Assembly (NCBI RefSeq): GCF_000821185.2
Contig: NZ_CP050855.1
Location: 372,001 to 436,000 of the forward strand
Source: Serratia symbiotica
Lineage (GTDB): Bacteria > Pseudomonadota > Gammaproteobacteria > Enterobacterales > Enterobacteriaceae
DNA: 64,000 bases
Reading direction: 5' to 3'
Made by a program: the position numbers and the translations under genes. Shown here piece by piece: positions 1 through 7,858 of this stretch; position 1 is the first letter of the stretch, and every line of letters begins with the position of its first letter. Under the pieces are notes generated by a model. It searched no databases and was not told the DNA's origin. It was given only the letters and a program-made list of their open reading frames with translations.

Positions 1-698
1 ATAGCACGCGTAAAGAGATGCAGCGTCAGTTCCCTGGCTCACAATGGGAAGAGCCCGCACTGCGGTGGCTGGTGAGTCCGCGAAATGCTGGCCTGTCCGG
101 CAGCGGTGTAACTTACATTGCTGGCAGAGGCGACACTGCTAGCGGTATTGGGAACAGCTTGTCGCGCTTCACCTCTACTATCGGACTGGGTATGAAACAA
201 GTGGAGGCTTTACCAGGCTTTGATGCCTTAAAGCAGGCGCTGCCGATGATCCAGGCGCTGCTGCAAATGATGATCATCATAGTAATACCGGTACAGGTGA
301 TGTTCAGCGCCTATGAGCCTAAAACGATTGTGACTATCTCGTTTGCACTGTTTGCATTGCAGTTCATTACCTTCTGGTGGGAACTGGCGGGTTGGTTGGA
401 CGACAGGTTGATCACCATTTTGTATTCCAGCCTGGCCGCAAGTGGACTGGCATCGGGGGTGCCCATTGCGGATTTCCTGAGCTCTCCTCGTGATGGCTGG
501 ATCATGAATCTTGTATTGGGAATGATGTACGTGGTATTTCCTGGGTTCTGGGTGGGGATGCTGGGTTGGGTGGGTGTCAAAATAGGAGGAATTGCGGAAG
601 GGTTTATCAAGGGGGGCGCTCAGGCACAACAGGCTGGCCAAGAAGGGGGAGCTATGGCGGGGGAGGCAGTAAAATCCGGTGTAAAAAGAATTCTCTAA
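1..698 (+). CDS. ICE TraG-N-like conjugal transfer membrane protein, 3' part
   Basis: The reading frame is open from the window edge, so the 5' part lies outside; the ATG at 18 is internal. The visible ~231 residues carry about four hydrophobic segments (around the MMIIIVIPVQVMF, FALFALQFITFWW, ILYSSLAASGLA and LGMMYVVFPGFWVG stretches) and end in a Gly/Ala/Gln-rich tail. This layout matches the inner-membrane TraG N-terminal-like proteins of SPI-7/PFGI-1 type ICEs, which act in mating-pair formation. A second fragment of such a gene lies at 3401-3760, and the first 88 bases here match 3609-3696 with one mismatch. Family assignment is from memory of the protein pattern; I am fairly sure of the ICE context and less sure of the exact subfamily. 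Confidence 0.72.
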   Translation, partial: STRKEMQRQFPGSQWEEPALRWLVSPRNAGLSGSGVTYIAGRGDTASGIGNSLSRFTSTIGLGMKQVEALPGFDALKQALPMIQALLQMMIIIVIPVQVMFSAYEPKTIVTISFALFALQFITFWWELAGWLDDRLITILYSSLAASGLASGVPIADFLSSPRDGWIMNLVLGMMYVVFPGFWVGMLGWVGVKIGGIAEGFIKGGAQAQQAGQEGGAMAGEAVKSGVKRIL

Positions 699-744
699 AA
701 ATTAAACCCTTTTTCAAGACTGCCAGGAAGTTTGCTGGCAGTCC

Positions 745-972
745 CTAATAATCTTTATCGATTCTGGAATCGCCCACATACCAGCCATAACCTTCGGCAC
801 CATCACGAAAACCATCTTTCTGCTTTTTTTTCTTTATAGAAGCTGAATCCGGTATAAAAGATGCAATCAACGCCGCCGCAGAACATGCTACTCTGAAAGA
901 ATCTTTCAAATCCTTGCCAAAGCTGCGTCCATTTTCATACTTATGTAATTCTTTTTTCCAGTCACTGGCCAT
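745..972 (-). CDS. small hypothetical ICE protein
   Basis: A 75-residue basic-to-neutral protein convergent with the TraG-like gene. I chose the ATG at 972 over the GTG at 978 because an AGGG-type ribosome-binding site sits upstream of it. A short hydrophobic, Ala-rich stretch (VACSAAALIASFIP) in the middle could be a membrane segment; it is followed by a run of lysines. I do not recognise a family. Small ORFs of this kind occur next to transfer genes in ICEs, but nothing in the sequence gives a function. Confidence 0.45.
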   Translation of the reverse strand: MASDWKKELHKYENGRSFGKDLKDSFRVACSAAALIASFIPDSASIKKKKQKDGFRDGAEGYGWYVGDSRIDKDY

Positions 973-1484
973 CGTCACGCCCTTTTTAAGATACTAATTC
1001 AATATGGCCAAGTTACTAAATTTCTCTGCAAGCAGCAACTTTTGAGCAGTATCAATTGACAATGATGGAATGGATCGCTAACAACTATCTAATATGTAAA
1101 GACAGCCCTAATATTTAAGACATTATTGGAGCTAAAATCAGAAACTTGTGCAAGAAGAAGTGGACGCACATGCCGTTGGCAGAAGGCCCCGCCATTACAG
1201 CGACAGCATCCTGAAGAAGCTTATCACGTCTGTGAAATCCCCGGGCAGCATGCCATTTTGTGAAAAGTTACATGATGTGTTTCTGATACTACTAACCGAA
1301 TGCTTGTGATGCACAGTAGTTGAACGTTGATAAGGCTGTCTGACTGGTGCACAGAGTATTTATGTGAGCAAAATTATTCAAGATATTTTGGATAAGATGT
1401 AAGCTTGTCTATTTTTGAAAAATCTATAGTTCATTGCCAACTCAATAGGCGGAGGACGTAATTCTAATAATATTTATCATGGTG
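973..1484. other. intergenic stretch without a supported gene
   Basis: About 510 bases between the small ORF and the IS256-type remnant. It is AT-rich, has stops in all frames, and shows no RNA gene or clear repeat. It probably consists of eroded element DNA. Confidence 0.5.
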
Positions 1485-1918
1485 GCGACGATTTCACACG
1501 TGGTCATGCCTTTGGCGTACAGAGATAAAATCTGGCTGTCCATCTGCGTAATACGCGTCTGGTTTTTCTTAATCAGCTGCGGTTCGAAGGTATTTTCACG
1601 GTCACGCGGCGTGTTCAGTTCGATCTCGCCGTCATCGCAGAGCAGCGTTTTTGACGAGAAGCCATTGCGGGTGTTGGTGCCGGTTTTAGGTGCATTTTTC
1701 TCATGCCCGAGATGGTCAGTCAGTTCCGCATTGAGCGCTGTTTCGACGGTTAATTTCGTCAGCATCCGGGAAAACTGATTGAGGTCGGCTTCGGTTTTGA
1801 GGCCTTTAGCCAGTTCTGCCGCAAGGGCTCTGAGTTTCTTGTCGTCCATAATTTGCCTGTCTCCGTTGTTGGAGTGAACATATCAAAAACAGGCAATTAC
1901 ACAATTTAAATTACAGGC
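1485..1918 (-). mobile_element. IS256-family insertion sequence remnant
   Basis: On the minus strand the ORF starting at 1849 encodes the N-terminal ~120 residues of an IS256-family (mutator-type) transposase, recognisable by AAELAKGLKTEADLNQFSR and TDHLGHEKNAPKTG. The homology stops near 1485, at the VAT of the GMTTxEIVAT segment, after which the frame runs into unrelated sequence to 1442. Most of the catalytic domain (DDE) is therefore missing. The upstream end of the element lies near 1918, where the GCCTGTTTTTGATATG-type leader typical of these elements is present. It is an inactive remnant. Confidence 0.8.
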
Positions 1919-1942
1919 TCGTACGGTGCTTTAACGTGAAGT

Positions 1943-2233
1943 TCATCTGATATCGTTCCATTGTCTGTCTTGGTTTTCCCAATCTTCCCTTTCTGCTTCC
2001 CAGCTTTCACTCCACTCTTCATTTTGTTTTTTGCGTTCGGGAGAGGTAGTCAGAACATCTGCTATCCCAGCCAGTATGGCCGCTCCACATGCATTGGTTG
2101 CACTGGAGAATTCAAGTGGTTCTAGCGCTTTACATTTCAGCTTTGCTTCGTCATAAACGATGTTACGACGTTTACCGACGAACCGTGCCAGAGTGATGCT
2201 CAGGTCGTCAGCATCGAAGCCACTTTTACTCAT
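1943..2233 (-). CDS. small acidic Trp-rich hypothetical protein
   Basis: A 96-residue protein with a good AAAGGAGC ribosome-binding site 6-7 bases before its ATG. The N-terminal half is mixed (TLARFVGKRRN), the middle has an Ala/Gly-rich helix (ATNACGAAILAGIADVL), and the C-terminus is very acidic with four tryptophans spaced by about seven (EEW, ESW, EDW, RQW). It follows the toxin-antitoxin pair on the same strand, 31 bases after the toxin stop, so it may be co-transcribed. No family recognised; a third TA component is only a possibility. Confidence 0.55.
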   Translation of the reverse strand: MSKSGFDADDLSITLARFVGKRRNIVYDEAKLKCKALEPLEFSSATNACGAAILAGIADVLTTSPERKKQNEEWSESWEAEREDWENQDRQWNDIR

Positions 2234-2264
2234 GGTAAATGCTCCTTTTACTTGGGCTAGCTGG

Positions 2265-2591
2265 TTAATCCTTCACTAATTTTGACTTTAGCGCCTCGTA
2301 AACGTCTTCCCGACGGTCAACAGTTATGACGGTGATAACCACATCAACCTCTCCATCGTCACTTTCCAGCACATGGTAGACAAGCCTGAAACCATCCATA
2401 CGCAATTTAATTTTGTAACATTTTTCGACACCAGACAACTTATGTTTTATCGGGGTCAGTGCTGCCAGCGATTCAGCCCGTTTTTTTAATTTCTTTCGAA
2501 AGGTCTCTCTGATTTTGCTGTCCAGAGCATTCCATTCCTTTAGCGCTGATTTCTTAAATTTCAGTCGCGTTTTTAAGGCAGTCCCGGACAA
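2265..2591 (-). CDS. stbE: RelE/StbE-type toxin of a type II TA system
   Basis: A 108-residue RelE/ParE-superfamily toxin. The KFKKSALKEWNALD start, the KHKLSG...CYKIKLR core and the GFRLVYHV strand are the hallmarks of StbE/RelE ribosome-dependent mRNA interferases. The likely start is a TTG at 2591, directly after the antitoxin stop and in the same frame, so only one TGA codon separates the two proteins; no closer ATG fits the family start. A few residues (LESDDGEV) make the penultimate loop slightly longer than usual. Together with the upstream antitoxin it probably stabilises the element. Function is from family knowledge. Confidence 0.82.
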   Translation of the reverse strand: MSGTALKTRLKFKKSALKEWNALDSKIRETFRKKLKKRAESLAALTPIKHKLSGVEKCYKIKLRMDGFRLVYHVLESDDGEVDVVITVITVDRREDVYEALKSKLVKD

Positions 2592-2840
2592 TCAGAGGTT
2601 CTCCCAACTGACATCAACTTCATCTTCATCCTGGCGGCTACGGACAATATTAGCAAGCTCACGATCTTCAATGGCATCCAGCATTGCCGCATAAAGCTCC
2701 GCAGGAATGCAGTAGAACGAAGGTTTACTGTGGTTCAGGATAGCTACTGGTCGCCCCCCTGCTGACATCACTATCGCCGTCGGATTTTTTTTTAGCTCAC
2801 TGATAGTGGCTGAGCGATTAGCAAGGATTGCAGTTATCAT
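2592..2840 (-). CDS. stbD: Phd/YefM-StbD-type antitoxin
   Basis: An 82-residue antitoxin with the family N-terminus ILANRSATISELKKNP, the GRPVAILNHSKPSFYCIPAELY core that forms the Phd-fold DNA-binding dimer, and an acidic C-terminal tail that would wrap the toxin. It is the first gene of the pair and is expected to repress its own promoter, which should lie in 2841-2900. The next ORF downstream is the StbE-type toxin, separated only by the stop codon. Confidence 0.84.
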   Translation of the reverse strand: MITAILANRSATISELKKNPTAIVMSAGGRPVAILNHSKPSFYCIPAELYAAMLDAIEDRELANIVRSRQDEDEVDVSWENL

Positions 2841-3028
2841 TTAAAACCTCAATTAAGACCTGTTTTTAGCCCTAATGATAGTGAGAAAATCTTGTGAAAG
2901 CAATAACGAATAGTCCGTTTTTTGAGCGCGATCCGGTTGTTATCGTCCGTGTAAAAAATGAATCCAGAACAACATTCATATAATGCGTGATTGTATTCCA
3001 CGTTGTCAGAAGGCAGGTTGAGAATATA

Positions 3029-3400
3029 TTAAAATGGTTTTGGCCAGAATGATAACCTTCGGGATAATGTACTAACGTCACAGCTGAACATCTTACCATC
3101 GGAATTACCCCATTCCTGGTATTTTGAAAGAGGGATTTGAAGATCTGTTTTGCTGGCATAATTAATTACGTTACCACTGGATGCAGTGCAACTAAGAACA
3201 GCTTTAAAATGCGAATGTAATGAATATGAAAAAAGAGAGTAAACGTCAGGGGGGATGTGATAATTTATGACCAGCCATCCGTTGTTGTTAAGCCGGTCTG
3301 CACAGGACACTAGAAAGCTCCGCTTTGATTGTAGCGGAATCATAGCATCTTCTAAATAAAGGTCTGAAAATATAATATCATACCTGCCCGCATTAACTCT
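3029..3400 (-). pseudogene. spermidine-synthase-like protein, truncated C-terminal part
   Basis: From about 3400 downward the minus strand encodes a class I methyltransferase-fold fragment with AGRYDIIFSDLYLEDA and LNNNGWLVINYH, which resemble the D-[IV]-I-x-S-D active-site strand and the following strand of spermidine synthase-like proteins. The N-terminal part, with the SAM-binding Gly-rich loop, is missing: above 3400 the DNA is a TraG-like fragment read on the other strand. An intact ORF continues into that junk to 3481, but this is a chance fusion. It is a broken gene at a recombination junction. Confidence 0.55.
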
Positions 3401-3760
3401 GTGGGTTGGATAGGCAGCGACTACTTTCTGAATACCTCTGACTATTACGACGACTACACGTCCATGACGCCCCGTCGCCAATGGCCGTACGACGACAGTC
3501 GAGACAGTGGCTACGCTGATATCGGTCAGGGAGGCTATCCTACCTGCAAGACCTTGTGGTCAGACAGCAGCGTCGGGCTACGTAAACGCGTGCTGGCAAG
3601 CTTCAGCGATAGCACGCGTAAAGAGATGCAGCGTCAGTTCCCTGGCTCACAGTGGGAAGAGCCCGCACTGCGGTGGCTGGTGAGTCCGCGAAATGCCGGA
3701 CTTTCTGGAGGAGGGACTACCTATGCCATAGGCAGTGCAGATAATACGACAGGTATATAG
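3401..3760 (+). pseudogene. second TraG-N-like fragment
   Basis: Encodes about 119 residues of the middle of a TraG-N-like ICE protein (SDYFLNTSDYYDD, GGYPTCKTLW, LRKRVLASFSDSTRKEM). It is cut on the left by the spermidine-synthase-like fragment and on the right by a stop just after NTTGI, where AT-rich cargo DNA begins. The stretch 3609-3696 is nearly identical to 1-88, but after that the DNA diverges while the protein stays similar (AGLSGGGTTY against AGLSGSGVTY). This suggests mosaic copies from two related elements rather than a simple duplication. Confidence 0.65.
3609..3696 (+). repeat. direct repeat of window positions 1-88
   Basis: These 88 bases equal positions 1-88 except for one A/G difference (position 43 against 3651). 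Identity ends abruptly at the codon for Ala in SPRNAGL. The left limit of the repeat is outside the window. The two copies, 3.6 kb apart in direct orientation, could recombine and delete the TA region between them. Confidence 0.85.
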
Positions 3761-3891
3761 ACAAATAATTCCAAATCAAACCTATAAAAAACATAAAGAT
3801 ACGCCAACTATTTTTCACACATCAAACCTAGTTTGTTTGGCTTGATACTGATATGATGGTCTTTAAGTAAAGCTTTTAAAAGAGCCATAAA
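3761..3891 (+). promoter_or_regulatory. AT-rich upstream region of the methyltransferase module
   Basis: The ten-base word ATCAAACCTA occurs at 3775-3784 and again at 3821-3830, and the second copy is part of a small palindrome CAAAC-cta-GTTTG at 3823-3835. A weak TTGATA...TATGAT-like promoter lies at about 3842-3860. The spaced repeats would suit a regulator-binding site or a module boundary. No regulator gene is adjacent, so this is tentative. Confidence 0.3.
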
Positions 3892-5217
3892 ATGGATGTA
3901 CTAAATCAGGATAGAGGTCTTCTTAAAAGGATTGAAGCCTACTCGTTGGAGGATGAGGCATATTGGTCATTTAGAGGTCGTTCTAAAAGACATCACTGTC
4001 ATGATTTAATCCAATACCCAGCGATGATGATCCCGGAAATGCAGGGAGAACTTATTGATGCGGTATTGGAAGGAGATCGAAATGTACGCAGAGTGTTCGA
4101 TCCTTTCGTTGGATCTGGTACTACTCTCGGTGAAGCTATGTGCAGGGGGTTAGATTTTTTAGGGATAGATATTAATCCACTAGCGATTTTAGCATGCGAA
4201 GTCAAAAGTGGGCCACTTTATACCAAAAAGCTAAATGATAAAGCCGCACTGTTAATAAATGCAATTCAGAATGATGAGTCGGAGAAAATTGCAGTCAGCT
4301 TTGAAGGTATCGATAAATGGTTTATTAAATCTGCACAAATCGAATTAAGTGCAATATATAGAGCTATTAAAGCTGAACCTTCGAAATGGGCAAGGAAGAT
4401 TTTCTGGCTATCCATGAGCAGCACTGTAAGGGCCGTATGCAACTCGAGGAGTTCGACTTACAAGTTGCACATAAAAACTGAAGAAGCAATAGAAGCGACA
4501 CCTTCTGCGAGAGAGGTTTTTGAGAAAAAACTTCTAAAAAACATTGAGAACATTAAGGATCAAAAGCAGATTTTTACTGAAAATAACGTGCTAAAGATGG
4601 CATCGTCAATCAGTGATGTTATTATCAAAAATGCGAATTCTGCAAACAAAATAAGAAACTCACTAAAGTATGACTTGTTAGTCAGTTCACCTCCTTATGG
4701 TGATAACCAAACAACAGTCACATATGGACAATTCTCGTATCTTCCTTTGATGTGGATTGATTTGAGTGACATTGATAATTTGACTCAAGAAGGGCTTCTT
4801 GCGCATAAAAGTGCTATTGATTCAATGAGCTTGGGGGGGTCATTAAAAGATTCCGCAATTAAATATGAAGAAATAAAAATGCGATCTGTATCATTGGTCA
4901 ACAGTGTTGAAGAGATTAAGTCTGTTAATCCTGACAACATAAAGAAGCTAATTTCATTTGTTTATGATTTAGATTTATCTCTATGTAATTCTCTAAGTTT
5001 ATTGCGAGATAATGCATATATGATTTGGACGTTAGGGAATAGGAGAATTTCTAACATTGAGGTTCCATTAGATAGAATTATGAGAGAGCTACTTGAGTTC
5101 AGAGGATGCCACTTCGTTCATAAATTAGAACGAGATATACCTTCGAAGAGAATGGCCACAAGAAATCAAATAGCGTCAACTATGGGAAAGGAATCAATTT
5201 TAATAATGAGGAGATAA
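3892..5217 (+). CDS. DNA methyltransferase (N4/N6 amino type) of the GHKL-ATPase module
   Basis: A 441-residue protein with a SAM-binding motif I, DPFVGSGTT, at residues 70-78, followed by an acidic strand end (GIDINP), and a catalytic motif IV SPPY at residues 266-269. SPPY is more typical of N4-cytosine than N6-adenine enzymes, though this is not decisive. The ~190 residues between the motifs would hold the target-recognition region, giving an alpha-like motif order. GC content is visibly lower than in the ICE backbone, so it is likely acquired cargo. It is followed after 97 bases by the GHKL ATPase on the same strand; methyltransferases paired with MORC/MutL-like ATPases are known from restriction-like operons (Iyer, Abhiman and Aravind). 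No restriction nuclease gene is adjacent. Confidence 0.82.
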   Translation: MDVLNQDRGLLKRIEAYSLEDEAYWSFRGRSKRHHCHDLIQYPAMMIPEMQGELIDAVLEGDRNVRRVFDPFVGSGTTLGEAMCRGLDFLGIDINPLAILACEVKSGPLYTKKLNDKAALLINAIQNDESEKIAVSFEGIDKWFIKSAQIELSAIYRAIKAEPSKWARKIFWLSMSSTVRAVCNSRSSTYKLHIKTEEAIEATPSAREVFEKKLLKNIENIKDQKQIFTENNVLKMASSISDVIIKNANSANKIRNSLKYDLLVSSPPYGDNQTTVTYGQFSYLPLMWIDLSDIDNLTQEGLLAHKSAIDSMSLGGSLKDSAIKYEEIKMRSVSLVNSVEEIKSVNPDNIKKLISFVYDLDLSLCNSLSLLRDNAYMIWTLGNRRISNIEVPLDRIMRELLEFRGCHFVHKLERDIPSKRMATRNQIASTMGKESILIMRR

Positions 5218-5314
5218 TGGTGGGGTAACTTCACTAGTTTGGTCTATTTTTGTTTTTCATGTTTTTTGGTAAGTTTTAATAATTAAGTGCTATTTAGAAT
5301 AAGGGGGTTTTTTT

Positions 5315-7384
5315 ATGTCGTCTGCATCACTAAAATTTAGTGGAAACCTGATTGAGGAACTTTCGCAAAAGATTCCTTCGTCATTATTTGCGTTAAATGA
5401 ACTTATTAAAAATGCATACGACGCTTTTTCGCCTGACGTCGTGATCAATATCTCCCTTTCAAAACAAACCATAACAATTACTGATCACGGAAACGGTATG
5501 GGAACGGAAGATATTGAGTCTCTGTTCCATATATCAAAAAGCACAAAGCGCTACGGTTATGAAGTGGAGCAAGATGGTGTAAGAAGGCTTACTCAAGGCT
5601 CTAAAGGACTTGGGTTTCTTTCCGCTTTCAAATTTGGCGATAAAGTTGAATGGGTAACATGTAAGACTGGGGTTCGTAGTAAATTTTCAGTACGTAAGTC
5701 AGAGTTGGTAGCGAAAGATGATGTTGCTGGAACTGTAATACCAGTAATAACAGACTCTCATTCTGAGAGCGGAACAATAATCACTGTTTATTCAAATAAG
5801 GGTGAGATTGAAGAACTGTTATCAGATTTGTCTGACAATAGGGTTGTTGAGAAATTAGCAGCAGCAATAATTGATGACTCATTTAATATTAATATTAATA
5901 TTGAAAACCAACAGCAAGTCGTTTCAACAAAAAAGTTGAACTCATTTCAGAAAGAGAACGAAGAAAACCAGTTGTTTTATGTTGCATATGACTCGCTTGA
6001 AAATGAAATTGAATTTTATCACAAGGGTGAGCATGTAAAGTCTTTTCCATTTGAGCTGGAGAGGACTGACTATTCAGTCAGTTTAGAGTTGATTATCTTT
6101 CACTTTCAACAAGGTAAAAACTCTAAGTCTGTCTCGTCATTAAATAGAAGAACCCATGATGATTCTCTTTACCCACTAGTATACATAAATAGAAATCTTT
6201 TCAACAATACTGTTATTTTTGACCCTGAAGTACTGAGGAAGAAAAGCTCTGGAGAAACGCTCCCTCAGATGATAGGTAGAGTTAGCGTGACATGTCAGAG
6301 TAAATACATTGAATTTAATTCAGATAGAACAAACTTTGTTGAAAATAACTTAACGAGATCTCTGCTTAAAGATCTTGATGGTCTTAATAAGTTGATTCAA
6401 ACTAAGGGTGCCGAGTTAAAAAAAGGTCTAAGGAGTAACAAAAAAGTACCGACAGGAAAGGCAATGCCCGTTGAAAGCGCGAATGAACAAAAAAATGGTA
6501 CCGCATTGATATTAGTTGACAGGAAAAAGCCAACCACTTATTACACGCCTTCAGAGCAAATAGACTTGGAGGAATACATCTTTCAAGTTAGAAATAGTCT
6601 CGGCGAGGATGTAAAAAATGCCGAAGTGGAAATTATAATCGACGGAGAAAAATCAAGTAGTAGAGTGCTATCCTCGGTTGAGGAACCATGCGAGAAAAAA
6701 GTTTGTTTTAGATATCATGATACAATAACAAATCTTGTGTCGAAAGAGATAACTCTATCTTTCGAACTTAAAATTTCCAACATTTCTGGGACAGTTCAGG
6801 AGAAGTCTCTATTCACAATACAATCAGGTTCCAACTACAGCGTCAGAATAGAAACCGTTTCTGATCTTATCAATGCAATTGATAAAGCGTATTCGTCCAG
6901 GTCTAAAGAAGAATTTTTACCAGTAATTGCTTGCTCAATTAGATCAATATTCGAAATATCGTCAGATAAAATACTTAAAGCAAGAAAAAAATGGTTTGCA
7001 AAATTTGATGAAAGCAAGCTTAGTAGTACAGCTAAGAGGGAGATAAAAGATAAATTATTACTGAATGTAGTTCACCTTGTTCTTTTGTTGAAGAAAAATC
7101 CTAGGCTTGTAACTGAAATATCTGATGTATCAGGTGTGGCTTATTCGACCCTTAATAACTTGTTAGATGTAAGGGATTTCAGGAATTCTGTAAAAAATTC
7201 ACATGTCGGTGCTCACCAATCAACGAGATATTTATCTAAGCCTAAAGTCGAGTCTTGTGCGGATGCGTGTGGCCACTTTTCAGTTATATGTGATGTATTA
7301 TTAAATAGCAATAAAGTAGCGGCGTTTAATATAAATAAAGTAGATGAATCTGACATAGAGGAGGTGTTTGGGTTCATAGCGTAG
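5315..7384 (+). CDS. large GHKL (MORC/MutL-like) ATPase with HEPN-like C-terminus
   Basis: A 689-residue protein. The N-terminal 200 residues form a GHKL (Hsp90/MutL/MORC) ATPase: N-box NELIKNAYDAF with Glu29, Asn33 and Asp36, G1 motif DHGNGMG at 57-63, and G2 motif GSKGLG at 95-100. A middle transducer-like region (~200-390) includes YINRNLF and SDRTNF. Residues ~420-520 look like a beta-rich, Ig-like domain. The C-terminal ~170 residues are helical and carry RNSVKNSH (Arg623, His630) and GAH (634), which fit the R-x4-6-H motif of HEPN ribonucleases or the similar Abi_C domain. With the methyltransferase upstream it may form a modification-guarded defence system, the ATPase sensing and the HEPN-like part acting. 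The ATPase call is firm; the HEPN reading is inference. Confidence 0.8.
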   Translation: MSSASLKFSGNLIEELSQKIPSSLFALNELIKNAYDAFSPDVVINISLSKQTITITDHGNGMGTEDIESLFHISKSTKRYGYEVEQDGVRRLTQGSKGLGFLSAFKFGDKVEWVTCKTGVRSKFSVRKSELVAKDDVAGTVIPVITDSHSESGTIITVYSNKGEIEELLSDLSDNRVVEKLAAAIIDDSFNININIENQQQVVSTKKLNSFQKENEENQLFYVAYDSLENEIEFYHKGEHVKSFPFELERTDYSVSLELIIFHFQQGKNSKSVSSLNRRTHDDSLYPLVYINRNLFNNTVIFDPEVLRKKSSGETLPQMIGRVSVTCQSKYIEFNSDRTNFVENNLTRSLLKDLDGLNKLIQTKGAELKKGLRSNKKVPTGKAMPVESANEQKNGTALILVDRKKPTTYYTPSEQIDLEEYIFQVRNSLGEDVKNAEVEIIIDGEKSSSRVLSSVEEPCEKKVCFRYHDTITNLVSKEITLSFELKISNISGTVQEKSLFTIQSGSNYSVRIETVSDLINAIDKAYSSRSKEEFLPVIACSIRSIFEISSDKILKARKKWFAKFDESKLSSTAKREIKDKLLLNVVHLVLLLKKNPRLVTEISDVSGVAYSTLNNLLDVRDFRNSVKNSHVGAHQSTRYLSKPKVESCADACGHFSVICDVLLNSNKVAAFNINKVDESDIEEVFGFIA

Positions 7385-7407
7385 TATTTGAAGTGGTTAC
7401 TACTTTT

Positions 7408-7550
7408 AGTATGAAAATTTAATACTCGGCACTCGCTCCATATTGGAGCTGTCTTTCGTTTCAGTATGAAACTTTATTTTTTCTGACCCGTTCTCTCTTG
7501 CCAAAAAACAATGGCGACAGAGTAGCTTAGTATGACATTTTATTACTCTC
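7408..7550 (+). repeat. three spaced copies of an AGTATGA-type ~20-bp repeat
   Basis: Copies begin at 7408, 7463 and 7529 and share the pattern AGTATGA-(A/C)A-xTTTA-(A/T)T, the first and third ending in TACTC. Spacings are 55 and 66 bases. They lie between the ATPase gene and the serine recombinase, in otherwise non-coding DNA, and may be binding sites for the recombinase or for a regulator of the module. No function is shown by the sequence itself. Confidence 0.5.
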
Positions 7551-7559
7551 CCACAACTA

Positions 7560-7643
7560 ATGGCGTTGAAAGCGCATAACGAACAACTGGTGGTGTTGCT
7601 GGCCGGAAAAGCAGAACCGGAAGTAGTAAAAGCGAAAAAATAG
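7560..7643 (+). pseudogene. short ICE gene remnant (27 codons)
   Basis: A 27-codon reading frame (MALKAHNEQLVVLLAGK...) with a GC-richer composition than the preceding module, ending in a lysine-rich tail. It looks like the 3' end of a backbone gene left where the AT-rich cargo ends. I cannot assign it. The rest of 7644-7858 shows no gene. Confidence 0.3.
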
Positions 7644-7858
7644 GGCTACAGGATTTCGGTAGCTGTCCGGGTAATTTAAAATCAGCAGCAACTAATTTGT
7701 ATTAGCTCAAAAAACGTACTTAACGTACGTTCCTGGTAGCTGTCAACGAAGTTGTCACCCTTAATGAGTTTTCAGGCTGCTTTTTCTGATGCGTTTTGTG
7801 GCTTATCCGGATTTTGATACCATAGAGCTTAAGCAAACTTTTTTGAGCATCGTCTTTC

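Noticed and set aside
7408-7550. CRISPR array
   Set aside because: Only three imperfect repeats of about 20 bases with unequal spacers and no cas genes.
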